A DNA stretch of 20,984 nt, from the NCBI GenBank assembly GCA_003194525.1, contig NBIV01000893.1, positions 1-20,984 on the forward strand, in the 5' to 3' direction. Positions 1 through 11,500 of this stretch are shown here, piece after piece (position 1 is the stretch's first letter; the number at the start of each line of letters is the position of its first letter). Below the pieces are notes generated by a model that saw only the letters and a list, made by a program, of their open reading frames with translations, was not told the DNA's origin and made no database searches. The translations under genes were made by a program, and so were the position numbers. The stretch comes from Gracilariopsis chorda. Taxonomy: Eukaryota > Rhodophyta > Florideophyceae > Gracilariales > Gracilariaceae.

Positions 1-3000
1 CTCTTTACATTGGGAGCCTCTAGCACTCAAATTGCGAGCCACAACTCCCTGCGTTTTGTGTGATGTTCACTCGGTTCTGCCTACACCACATCATACAAGC
101 TCCGGTACTACTGGATAAACCATTTCTCTGTTGCCAAATTGGTACAATGAGGAAGCTTGCACTCCGCCCCCTTCCATGGTTTTTGTACGGGGTTTAACGT
201 TTGCAGCGCTTTCGCTTCTCAGAAAACGTATGAACTCACCTCACGCCTCCAGCCCTTTGTCTGCATACGTGATATACACAAAACTACCGCCTTGACTCTT
301 ATCACAATGCATCTACTGTCTTACAAAGGTATATACGACACGACTAATGACATTCATTCTGCCATCCACTGCAAACCCCCCAAACGAAAATATGGTTCAG
401 AACATGTGGCAAAGCATTAAAAAGATTTACTTTGTGGTGTTTCATTTTAGGGTTTTTGTGCACAGCTTCTCTTTACATTGGGAGCCTCTAGCACTCAAAC
501 TACACAACTACCTGCGTTTTGTGTGATGTTTCGGTTCTGCTACACCACATCATACACAAGCTCCGGTACTACTGGATAAACCATTTCTCTGTTGCCAAAT
601 TGGTACAATGAGGAAGCTTGCACTCCGCCCCCTTCCATGGTTTTTGTACGGGGTTTAACGTTTGCAGCGCTTTCGCTTCTCAGAAAACGTATGAACTCAC
701 CTCACGCCTCCAGCCCTTTGTCTGCATACGTGATATACACAAACTACCACCTTGACTCTTATCACAATGCATCTACTGTCTTACAAAGGTATATACGACA
801 CGACTAATGACATTCATTCTGCCATCCACTGCAAACCCCCAAACGAAAATATGGTTCAGAACATGTGGCAAAGCATTAAAAAGATTTACTTTGTGGTGTT
901 TCATTTTAGGGGTTTTTGTGCACAGCTCCTCTTTACATTGGGAGCCTCTAGCACTCAAACTACCACCAAACTCCTGCGTTTTGTGTGATGTTCACTCGGT
1001 TCTGCCTACACCACATCATACAAGCTCCAGTACTACTGGATAAACCATTTCTCTGTTGCCAAATTGGTACAATGAGGAAGCTTGCACTCCGCCCCCTTCC
1101 ATGGTTTTTGTACGGGGTTTAACGTTTGCAGCGCTTTCGCTTCTCAGAAAACGTATGAACTCACCTCACGCCTCCAGCCCTTTGTCTGCATACGTGATAT
1201 ACACAAACTACCACCTTGATTCTTATCACAATGCATCTACTGTCTTACAAAGGTATATACGACACGACTAATGACATTCATTCTGCCATCCACTGCAAAC
1301 CCCAAAAACGAAAATATGGTTCAGAACATGTGGCAAAGCATTAAAAAGATTTACTTTGTGGTGTTTCATTTTAGGGGTTTTTTGTGCACAGCTCCTCTTT
1401 ACATTGGGAGCCTCTAGCACTCAAACTACCACCACAACTACCTGCGTTTTGTGTGATGTTCACTCGGTTCTGCCTACACCACATCATACAAGCTCCGGTA
1501 CTACTGGATAAACCATTTCTCTGTTGCCAAATTGGTACAATGAGGAAGCTTGCACTCCGCCCCCTTCCATGGTTTTTGTACGGGGTTTAACGTTTGCAGC
1601 GCTTTCGCTTCTCAGAAAACGTATGAACTCACCTCACGCCTCCAGCCCTTTGTCTGCATACGTGATATACACAAACTACCACCTTGATTCTTATCACAAT
1701 GCATCTACTGTCTTACAAAGGTATATACGACACGACTAATGACATTCATTCTGCCATCCACTGCAAACCCCAAAACGAAAATATGGTTCAGAACATGTGG
1801 CAAAGCATTAAAAAGATTTACTTTGTGGTGTTTCATTTTAGGGTTTTTTGTGCACAGCTCCTCTTTACATTGGGAGCCTCTAGCACTCAAAACCACACAA
1901 CTACCTGCGTTTTGTGTGATGTTCACTCGGTTCTGCCTACACCACATCATACAAGCTCCGGTACTACTGGATAAACCATTTCTCTGTTGCCAAATTGGTA
2001 CAATGAGGAAGCTTGCACTCCGCCCCTTCCATGGTTTTTGTACGGGGTTTAACGTTTGCAGCGCTTTCGCTTCTCAGAAAACGTATGAACTCACCTCACG
2101 CCTCCAGCCCTTTGTCTGCATACGTGATATACACAAACTACCACTTGATTCTTATCACAATGCATCTACTGTCTTACAAAGGTATATACGACACGACTAA
2201 TGACATTCATTCTGCCATCCACTGCAAACCAAAAAAAGAAATATGGTTCAGAACATGTGGCAAAGCATTAAAAAGATTTACTTTGTGGTGTTTCATTTTA
2301 GGGGTTTTTGTGCACAGCTCCTCTTTACATTGGGAGCCTCTAGCACTCAAAACACACACCCCCTGCGTTTTGTGTGATGTTCACTCGGTTCTGCCTACAC
2401 CACATCATACAAGCTCCGGTACTACTGGATAAACCATTTCTCTGTTGCCAAATTGGTACAATGAGGAAGCTTGCACTCCGCCCCCTTCCATGGTTTTTGT
2501 ACGGGGTTTAACGTTTGCAGCGCTTTCGCTTCTCAGAAAACGTATGAACTCACCTCACGCCTCCAGCCCTTTGTCTGCATACGTGATATACACAAACTAC
2601 CACCTTGATTCTTATCACAATGCATCTACTGTCTTACAAAGGTATATACGACACGACTAATGACATTCATTCTGCCATCCACTGCAAACCCAAACGAAAA
2701 TATGGTTCAGAACATGTGGCAAGCATTAAAAGATTTACTTTGTGGTGTTTCATTTTAGGGGTTTTTGTGCACAGCTCCTCTTTACATTGGGAGCCTCTAG
2801 CACTCAAACTACCACCACAACTACCTGCGTTTTGTGTGATGTTCACTCGGTTCTGCCTACACCACATCATACAAGCTCCGGTACTACTGGATAAACCATT
2901 TCTCTGTTGCCAAATTGGTACAATGAGGAAGCTTGCACTCCGCCCCCTTCCATGGTTTTTGTACGGGGTTTAACGTTTGCAGCGCTTTCGCTTCTCAGAA

Positions 3001-4479
3001 AACGTATGAACTCACCTCACGCCTCCAGCCCTTTGTCTGCATACGTGATATACACAAACTACCACCTTGACTCTTATCACAATGCATCTACTGTCTTACA
3101 AAGGTATACGACACGACTAATGACATTCATTCTGCCATCCACTGCAAACCCCCAAACGAAAATATGGTTCAGAACATGTGGCAAAGCATTAAAAAGATTT
3201 ACTTTGTGGTGTTTCATTTTAGGGGTTTTTGTGCACAGCTCTCTTTACATTGGGAGCCTCTAGCACTCAAACTACCACCACAACTACCTGCGTTTTGTGT
3301 GATGTTCACTCGGTTCTGCCTACACCACATCATACAAGCTCCGGTACTACTGGATAAACCATTTCTCTGTTGCCAAATTGGTACAATGAGGAAGCTTGCA
3401 CTCCGCCCCCTTCCATGGTTTTTACGGGGTTTAACGTTTGCAGCGCTTTCGCTTCTCAGAAAACGTATGAACTCACCTCACGCCTCCAGCCCTTTGTCTG
3501 CATACGTGATATACACAAACTACCACCTTGATTCTTATCACAATGCATCTACTGTCTTACAAAGGTATATACGACACGACTAATGACATTCATTCTGCCA
3601 TCCACTGCAAACCCCAAACGAAAATATGGTTCAGAACATGTGGCAAAGCATTAAAAAGATTTTTTGTGGTGTTTCATTTTATTTTGTGCACAGCTCTCTT
3701 TACATTGGGAGCCTCTAGCACTCAAACTACCACCACAACTACCTGCGTTTTGTGTGATGTTCACTCGGTTCTGCCTACACCACATCATACAAGCTCCAGT
3801 ACTACTGGATAAACCATTTCTCTGTTGCCAAATTGGTACAATGAGGAAGCTTGCACTCCGCCCCCTTCCATGGTTTTGTACGGGGTTTAACGTTTGCAGC
3901 GCTTTCGCTTCTCAGAAAACGTATGAACTCACCTCACGCCTCCAGCCCTTTGTCTGCATACGTGATATACACAAACTACCGCCTTGACTCTTATCACAAT
4001 GCATCTACTGTCTTACAAAGGTATATACGACACGACTAATGACATTCATTCTGCCATCCACTGCAAACCCCCAAACGAAAATATGGTTCAGAACATGTGG
4101 CAAAGCATTAAAAAGATTTACTTTGTGGGTTTTCATTTTAGGGGTTTTTGTGCACAGCTCCTCTTTACATTGGGAGCCTCTAGCACTCAAACTACCACCA
4201 CAACTACCTGCGTTTTGTGTGATGTTCACTCGGTTCTGCCTACACCACATCATACAAGCTCCGGTACTACTGGATAAACCATTTCTCTGTTGCCAAATTG
4301 GTACAATGAGGAAGCTTGCACTCCGCCCCCTTCCATGGTTTTTGTACGGGGTTTAACGTTTGCAGCGCTTTCGCTTCTCAGAAAACGTATGAACTCACCT
4401 CACGCCTCCAGCCCTTTGTCTGCATACGTGATATACACAAACTACCGCCTTGACTCTTATCACAATGCATCTACTGTCT
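1..4479 (+). repeat. Left block: older, heterogeneous monomers
   Basis: These copies carry CTCTAGC where the core has CTCGAGC, and GTCTTACA where the core has GTCTGACA. Most read CTCCGGTAC; CTCCAGTAC appears only near 1027 and 3798. ACC-TTGATTC and GCC-TTGACTC alleles are mixed, with apparent recombinants (ACC with TTGACTC) near 750 and 3061. Mean spacing over the first ten intervals is about 462 bp, against 466 in the core, and most indels are one-base deletions in homopolymers. The first copy, at about 29-55, has a divergent AAATTGCGAGCC allele found otherwise only around 13.0 and 15.4-15.9 kb. No gene is present. Confidence 0.85.
3392..3846 (+). repeat. Short 455-bp monomer in the left block
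   Basis: Most of the loss lies at about 3657-3695. AAAGATTTACTTTGTGG becomes AAAGATTTTTTGTGG, the TTTTAGGGGTTTTTGTGC segment is cut to TTTTATTTTGTGC, and CAGCTCCTCTT becomes CAGCTCTCTT. The TTTTAGGGG element typical of nearly all copies is therefore missing here. A second 455-bp copy at 19621-20075 has lost CAATGAGG just before its HindIII site, near 20073. Confidence 0.8.
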
Positions 4480-6040
4480 GACAAAGGTATATACGACACG
4501 ACTAATGACATTCATTCTGCATCCACTGCAAACCCCCAAACGAAAATATGGTTCAGAACATGTGGCAAAGCATTAAAAAGATTTACTTTGTGGTGTTTCA
4601 TTTTAGGGGTTTTTGTGCACAGCTCCTCTTTACATTGGGAGCCTCGAGCACTCAAACTACCACCACAACTACCTGCGTTTTGTGTGATGTTCACTCGGTT
4701 CTGCCTACACCACATCATACAAGCTCCGTACTACTGGATAAACCATTTCTCTGTTGCCAAATTGGTACAATGAGGAAGCTTGCACTCCGCCCCCTTCCAT
4801 GGTTTTTGTACGGGGTTTAACGTTTGCAGCGCTTTCGCTTCTCAGAAAACGTATGAACTCACCCTCCAGCCTCTTTGTGCATACGTGATATACACAAACT
4901 ACCGCCTTGACTCTTATCACAATGCATCTACTGTCTGACAAAGGTATATACGACACGACTAATGACATTCATTCTGCCATCCACTGCAAACCCCCAAACG
5001 AAAATATGGTTCAGAACATGTGGGCAAAGCATTAAAAAGATTTACTTTGTGGTGTTTCATTTTAGGGGTTTTTGTGCACAGCTCCTCTTTACATTGGGAG
5101 CCTCTAGCACTCAAACTACCACCACAACTACCTGCGTTTTGTGTGATGTTCACTCGGTTCTGCCTACACCACATCATACAAGCTCCAGTACTACTGGATA
5201 AACCATTTCTCTGTTGCCAAATTGGTACAATGAGGAAGCTTGCACTCCGCCCCCTTCCATGGTTTTTGTACGGGGTTTAACGTTTGCAGCGCTTTCGCTT
5301 CTCAGAAAACGTATGAACTCACCTCACGCCTCCAGCCCTTTGTCTGCATACGTGATATACACAAACTACCGCCTTGACTCTTATCACAATGCATCTACTG
5401 TCTGACAAAGGTATATACGACACGACTAATGACATTCATTCTGCCATCCACTGCAAACCCCCAAACGAAAATATGGTTCAGAACATGTGGCAAAGCATTA
5501 AAAAGATTTACTTTGTGGTGTTTCATTTTAGGGGTTTTTGTGCACAGCTCCTCTTTACATTGGGAGCCTCTAGCACTCAAACTACCACCACAAACTACCT
5601 GCGTTTTGTGTGATGTTCACTCGGTTCTGCCTACACCACATCATACAAGCTCCCAGTACTACTGGATAATACCATTTCTCTGTTGCCAAATTGGTTACAA
5701 TGAGGAAGCTTGCACTCCGCCCCCTTCCATGGTTTTTTGTACGGGGTTTAACGTTTGCAGCGCTTTCGCTTCTCAGAAAACGTATGATACTCACCTCACG
5801 CCTCCAGCCCTTTGTCTGCATACGTGATATACACAAACTACCGCCTTGACTCTTATCACAATGCATCTACTGTCTGACAAAGGTATATACGACAACGACT
5901 AATGACATTCATTCTGCCATCCACTGCAAACCCCCAAACGAAAATATGGTTCAGAACATGTGGCAAAGCATTAAAAAGATTTACTTTGTGGTGTTTCATT
6001 TTAGGGGTTTTTGTGCACAGCTCCTCTTTACATTGGGAGC
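4480..6040 (+). repeat. Left transition zone between flank and core families
   Basis: Core alleles arrive one at a time. TACCGCC is continuous from about 3979 onward. GTCTGACA begins at 4480. The CTCGAG allele appears at 4643, reverts to CTCTAG near 5103 and 5570, and is continuous only from 6041. Such staggered boundaries are expected from unequal exchange or gene conversion. A local rearrangement near 4861-4880 shortens the CTCACGCCTCCAGCCC segment. Seven one-base insertions cluster between about 5590 and 5895, which may be a sequencing or assembly scar. Confidence 0.8.
5236..5705 (+). repeat. Longest monomer (470 bp), four single-base insertions
   Basis: The length excess comes from insertions near 5592 (CACAAACTACC), 5653 (CTCCCAGTAC), 5669 (GGATAATACC) and 5695 (TTGGTTACAA). 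Three more insertions follow in the next copy, at about 5733, 5788 and 5894. Nothing similar occurs elsewhere in the window, where indels are mostly deletions. Confidence 0.8.
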
Positions 6041-7937
6041 CTCGAGCACTCAACTACCACCACAACTACCTGCGTTTTGTGTGATGTTCACTCGGTTCTG
6101 CCTACACCACATCATACAAGCTCCAGTACTACTGGATAAACCATTTCTCTGTTGCCAAATTGGTACAATGAGGAAGCTTGCACTCCGCCCCCTTCCATGG
6201 TTTTTGTACGGGGTTTAACGTTTGCAGCGCTTTCGCTTCTCAGAAAACGTATGAACTCACCTCACGCTCCAGCCCTTTGTCTGCATACGTGATATACACA
6301 AACTACCGCCTTGACTCTTATCACAATGCATCTACTGTCTGACAAAGGTATATACGACACGACTAATGACATTCATTCTGCCATCCACTGCAAACCCCAA
6401 ACGAAAATATGGTTCAGAACATGTGGCAAAGCATTAAAAAGATTTACTTTGTGGTGTTTCATTTTAGGGGTTTTTGTGCACAGCTCCTCTTTACATTGGA
6501 GCCTCGAGCACTCAAACTACCACCACAACTACCTGCGTTTTGTGTGATGTTCACTCGGTTCTGCCTACACCACATCATACAAGCTCCAGTACTACTGGAT
6601 AAACCATTTCTCTGTTGCCAAATTGGTACAATGAGGAAGCTTGCACTCCGCCCCCTTCCATGGTTTTTGTACGGGGTTTAACGTTTGCAGCGCTTTCGCT
6701 TCTTCAGAAAACGTATGAACTCACCTCACGCCTCCAGCCCTTTGTCTGCATACGTGATATACACAAACTACCGCCTTGACTCTTATCACAATGCATCTAC
6801 TGTCTGACAAAGGTATATACGACACGACTAATGACATTCATTCTGCCATCCACTGCAAACCCCCAAACGAAAATATGGTTCAGAACATGTGGCAAAGCAT
6901 TAAAAAGATTTACTTTGTGGTGTTTCATTTTAGGGGTTTTTGTGCACAGCTCCTCTTTACATTGGGAGCCTCGAGCACTCAAACTACCACCACAACTACC
7001 TGCGTTTTGTGTGATGTTCACTCGGTTCTGCCTACACCACATCATACAAGCTCCAGTACTACTGGATAAACCATTTCTCTGTTGCCAAATTGGTACAATG
7101 AGGAAGCTTGCACTCCGCCCCCTTCCATGGTTTTTGTACGGGGTTTAACGTTTGCAGCGCTTTCGCTTCTCAGAAAACGTATGAACTCACCTCACGCCTC
7201 CAGCCCTTGTCTGCATACGTGATATACACAAACTACCGCCTTGACTCTTATCACAATGCATCTACTGTCTGACAAAGGTATATACGACACGACTAATGAC
7301 ATTCATTCTGCCATCCACTGCAAACCCCCAAACGAAAATATGGTTCAGAACATGTGGCAAAGCATTAAAAAGATTTACTTTGTGGTGTTTCATTTTAGGG
7401 GTTTTTGTGCACAGCTCCTCTTTACATTGGGAGCCTCGAGCACTCAAACTACCACCACAACTACCTGCGTTTTGTGTGATGTTCACTCGGTTCTGCCTAC
7501 ACCACATCATACAAGCTCCAGTACTACTGGATAAACCATTTCTCTGTTGCCAAATTGGTACAATGAGGAAGCTTGCACTCCGCCCCCTTCCATGGTTTTT
7601 GTACGGGGTTTAACGTTTGCAGCGCTTTCGCTTCTCAGAAAACGTATGAACTCACCTCACGCCTCCAGCCCTTTGTCTGCATACGTGATATACACAAACT
7701 ACCGCCTTGACTCTTATCACAATGCATCTACTGTCTGACAAAGGTATATACGACACGACTAATGACATTCATTCTGCCATCCACTGCAAACCCCCAAACG
7801 AAAATATGGTTCAGAACATGTGGCAAAGCATTAAAAAGATTTACTTTGTGGTGTTTCATTTTAGGGGTTTTTGTGCACAGCTCCTCTTTACATTGGGAGC
7901 CTCGAGCACTCAAACTACCACCACAACTACCTGCGTT

Positions 7938-7980
7938 TTGTGTGATGTTCACTCGGTTCTGCCTACACCACATCATACAA
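7938..7980. other. Inverted repeat, 11-bp arms with 21-base loop, once per monomer (core example)
   Basis: The left arm TTGTGTGATGT (7938-7948) faces ACATCATACAA (7970-7980). Ten of eleven positions are Watson-Crick pairs and one would be a G-U pair in RNA. Most copies keep both arms; the 443-bp copy near 18161 has lost the left one. It could form a hairpin in a transcript or a cruciform, or it may be chance. Confidence 0.4.
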
Positions 7981-7982
7981 GC

Positions 7983-7997
7983 TCCAGTACTACTGGA
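7983..7997. other. 15-bp dyad-symmetric motif, once per monomer (core example)
   Basis: TCCAGTACTACTGGA has perfect 7-bp arms around one central base. It lies 38 bp upstream of the HindIII site and recurs in every core copy. Most flank copies read TCCGGTACTACTGGA, with one mismatch in the arms, and some (about 4728, 13114, 13578, 19571, 20030) have lost a base. A symmetric site repeated once per monomer could bind a dimeric protein. No known consensus is recognised, and function is inference. Confidence 0.5.
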
Positions 7998-8034
7998 TAA
8001 ACCATTTCTCTGTTGCCAAATTGGTACAATGAGG

Positions 8035-8500
8035 AAGCTTGCACTCCGCCCCCTTCCATGGTTTTTGTACGGGGTTTAACGTTTGCAGCGCTTTCGCTTC
8101 TCAGAAAACGTATGAACTCACCTCACGCCTCCAGCCCTTTGTCTGCATACGTGATATACACAAACTACCGCCTTGACTCTTATCACAATGCATCTACTGT
8201 CTGACAAAGGTATATACGACACGACTAATGACATTCATTCTGCCATCCACTGCAAACCCCCAAACGAAAATATGGTTCAGAACATGTGGCAAAGCATTAA
8301 AAAGATTTACTTTGTGGTGTTTCATTTTAGGGGTTTTTGTGCACAGCTCCTCTTTACATTGGGAGCCTCGAGCACTCAAACTACCACCACAACTACCTGC
8401 GTTTTGTGTGATGTTCACTCGGTTCTGCCTACACCACATCATACAAGCTCCAGTACTACTGGATAAACCATTTCTCTGTTGCCAAATTGGTACAATGAGG
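8035..8500 (+). repeat. Reference monomer of the core family (466 bp, HindIII to HindIII)
   Basis: I use this copy as the reference. It has 208 G+C of 466 (44.6%), with 126 C against 82 G on the given strand and 15 CpG dinucleotides, about two thirds of expectation. Short palindromic sites occur once per monomer: AAGCTT, CCATGG, AACGTT, AGCGCT, ATGCAT, GTATATAC, GTGCAC and, in the core family only, CTCGAG. Reading from the HindIII site, a pyrimidine-rich C block and NcoI site come first, then a stretch rich in CpG. An A/C homopolymer tract and a T-rich segment ending in TTTTAGGGG follow, then a CCACAACTACC block, then the 15-bp dyad just before the next HindIII site. I see no clear internal subrepeat, so this looks like the basic unit and not a higher-order one. 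Confidence 0.92.
8108..8152. other. Inverted repeat ACGTATG / CATACGT, once per monomer (core example)
   Basis: Perfect 7-bp arms at 8108-8114 and 8146-8152 flank 31 bases of the CpG-rich segment. The pair is kept in nearly all copies; exceptions are near 4861 (altered spacing) and 18810 (right arm lost). No function can be assigned. Confidence 0.35.
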
Positions 8501-11500
8501 AAGCTTGCACTCCGCCCCCTTCCATGGTTTTTGTACGGGGTTTAACGTTTGCAGCGCTTTCGCTTCTCAGAAAACGTATGAACTCACCTCACGCCTCCAG
8601 CCCTTTGTCTGCATACGTGATATACACAAACTACCGCCTTGACTCTTATCACAATGCATCTACTGTCTGACAAAGGTATATACGACACGACTAATGACAT
8701 TCATTCTGCCATCCACTGCAAACCCCCAAACGAAAATATGGTTCAGAACATGTGGCAAAGCATTAAAAAGATTTACTTTGTGGTGTTTCATTTTAGGGGT
8801 TTTTGTGCACAGCTCCTCTTTACATTGGGAGCCTCGAGCACTCAAACTACCACCACAACTACCTGCGTTTTGTGTGATGTTCACTCGGTTCTGCCTACAC
8901 CACATCATACAAGCTCCAGTACTACTGGATAAACCATTTCTCTGTTGCCAAATTGGTACAATGAGGAAGCTTGCACTCCGCCCCCTTCCATGGTTTTTGT
9001 ACGGGGTTTAACGTTTGCAGCGCTTTCGCTTCTCAGAAAACGTATGAACTCACCTCACGCCTCCAGCCCTTTGTCTGCATACGTGATATACACAAACTAC
9101 CGCCTTGACTCTTATCACAATGCATCTACTGTCTGACAAAGGTATATACGACACGACTAATGACATTCATTCTGCCATCCACTGCAAACCCCCAAACGAA
9201 AATATGGTTCAGAACATGTGGCAAAGCATTAAAAAGATTTACTTTGTGGTGTTTCATTTTAGGGGTTTTTGTGCACAGCTCCTCTTTACATTGGGAGCCT
9301 CGAGCACTCAAACTACCACCACAACTACCTGCGTTTTGTGTGATGTTCACTCGGTTCTGCCTACACCACATCATACAAGCTCCAGTACTACTGGATAAAC
9401 CATTTCTCTGTTGCCAAATTGGTACAATGAGGAAGCTTGCACTCCGCCCCCTTCCATGGTTTTTGTACGGGGTTTAACGTTTGCAGCGCTTTCGCTTCTC
9501 AGAAAACGTATGAACTCACCTCACGCCTCCAGCCCTTTGTCTGCATACGTGATATACACAAACTACCGCCTTGACTCTTATCACAATGCATCTACTGTCT
9601 GACAAAGGTATATACGACACGACTAATGACATTCATTCTGCCATCCACTGCAAACCCCCAAACGAAAATATGGTTCAGAACATGTGGCAAAGCATTAAAA
9701 AGATTTACTTTGTGGTGTTTCATTTTAGGGGTTTTTGTGCACAGCTCCTCTTTACATTGGGAGCCTCGAGCACTCAAACTACCACCACAACTACCTGCGT
9801 TTTGTGTGATGTTCACTCGGTTCTGCCTACACCACATCATACAAGCTCCAGTACTACTGGATAAACCATTTCTCTGTTGCCAAATTGGTACAATGAGGAA
9901 GCTTGCACTCCGCCCCCTTCCATGGTTTTTGTACGGGGTTTAACGTTTGCAGCGCTTTCGCTTCTCAGAAAACGTATGAACTCACCTCACGCCTCCAGCC
10001 CTTTGTCTGCATACGTGATATACACAAACTACCGCCTTGACTCTTATCACAATGCATCTACTGTCTGACAAAGGTATATACGACACGACTAATGACATTC
10101 ATTCTGCCATCCACTGCAAACCCCAAACGAAAATATGGTTCAGAACATGTGGCAAAGCATTAAAAAGATTTACTTTGTGGTGTTTCATTTTAGGGGTTTT
10201 TGTGCACAGCTCCTCTTTACATTGGGAGCCTCGAGCACTCAAACTACCACCACAACTACCTGCGTTTTGTGTGATGTTCACTCGGTTCTGCCTACACCAC
10301 ATCATACAAGCTCCAGTACTACTGGATAAACCATTTCTCTGTTGCCAAATTGGTACAATGAGGAAGCTTGCACTCCGCCCCCTTCCATGGTTTTTGTACG
10401 GGGTTTAACGTTTGCAGCGCTTTCGCTTCTCAGAAAACGTATGAACTCACCTCACGCCTCCAGCCCTTTGTCTGCATACGTGATATACACAAACTACCGC
10501 CTTGACTCTTATCACAATGCATCTACTGTCTGACAAAGGTATATACGACACGACTAATGACATTCATTCTGCCATCCACTGCAAACCCCAAACGAAAATA
10601 TGGTTCAGAACATGTGGCAAAGCATTAAAAAGATTTACTTTGTGGTGTTTCATTTTAGGGGTTTTTGTGCACAGCTCCTCTTTACATTGGGAGCCTCGAG
10701 CACTCAAACTACCACCACAACTACCTGCGTTTTGTGTGATGTTCACTCGGTTCTGCCTACACCACATCATACAAGCTCCAGTACTACTGGATAAACCATT
10801 TCTCTGTTGCCAAATTGGTACAATGAGGAAGCTTGCACTCCGCCCCCTTCCATGGTTTTGTACGGGGTTTAACGTTTGCAGCGCTTTCGCTTCTCAGAAA
10901 ACGTATGAACTCACCTCACGCCTCCAGCCCTTTGTCTGCATACGTGATATACACAAACTACCGCCTTGACTCTTATCACAATGCATCTACTGTCTGACAA
11001 AGGTATATACGACACGACTAATGACATTCATTCTGCCATCCACTGCAAACCCCCAAACGAAAATATGGTTCAGAACATGTGGCAAAGCATTAAAAAGATT
11101 TACTTTGTGGTGTTTCATTTTAGGGGTTTTTGTGCACAGCTCCTCTTTACATTGGGAGCCTCGAGCACTCAAACTACCACCACAACTACCTGCGTTTTGT
11201 GTGATGTTCACTCGGTTCTGCCTACACCACATCATACAAGCTCCAGTACTACTGGATAAACCATTTCTCTGTTGCCAAATTGGTACAATGAGGAAGCTTG
11301 CACTCCGCCCCCTTCCATGGTTTTTGTACGGGGTTTAACGTTTGCAGCGCTTTCGCTTCTCAGAAAAACGTATGAACTCACCTCACGCCTCCAGCCCTTT
11401 GTCTGCATACGTGATATACACAAACTACCGCCTTGACTCTTATCACAATGCAATCTACTGTCTGACAAAGGTATATACGACACGACTAATGACATTCATT

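Noticed and set aside
7807..7830. tRNA or SINE-like Pol III promoter: TGGCAAAGCATT resembles an A box and GGTTCAGAAC a B box
   Set aside because: The order is reversed (B-like before A-like), both deviate from consensus at key positions, and no cloverleaf can be drawn.
8017..8025. CArG-like box CCAAATTGG
   Set aside because: It has five A/T bases between CC and GG where the consensus has six, and such a short symmetric site is expected by chance.
8061..8075. Internal duplication suggested by GTTTTTGTGCAC (7867) and GTTTTTGTAC (8061), and by CAAACTACC segments
   Set aside because: Similarity is limited to about ten bases at inconsistent offsets (194 and about 250), so no subrepeat structure is supported.
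8091..8112. CENP-B box around TTTCGCTTCTCAG
   Set aside because: The TTCG part matches but the required A and CGGG positions do not, on either strand.
8194..8215. Hammerhead ribozyme core at CTGACAAAG
   Set aside because: The conserved CTGANGA is not matched, and no suitable GAAA and stem arrangement follows.
10502..10969. Open reading frames up to 226 codons on the given strand and about 80 codons on the other, recurring in every monomer
   Set aside because: They repeat with the satellite, overlap in all frames, often need alternative starts, and are broken or joined by one-base indels. The period of 466 leaves a remainder of one, so frames shift in each unit. The longest ones simply join adjacent copies where an indel removed a stop.
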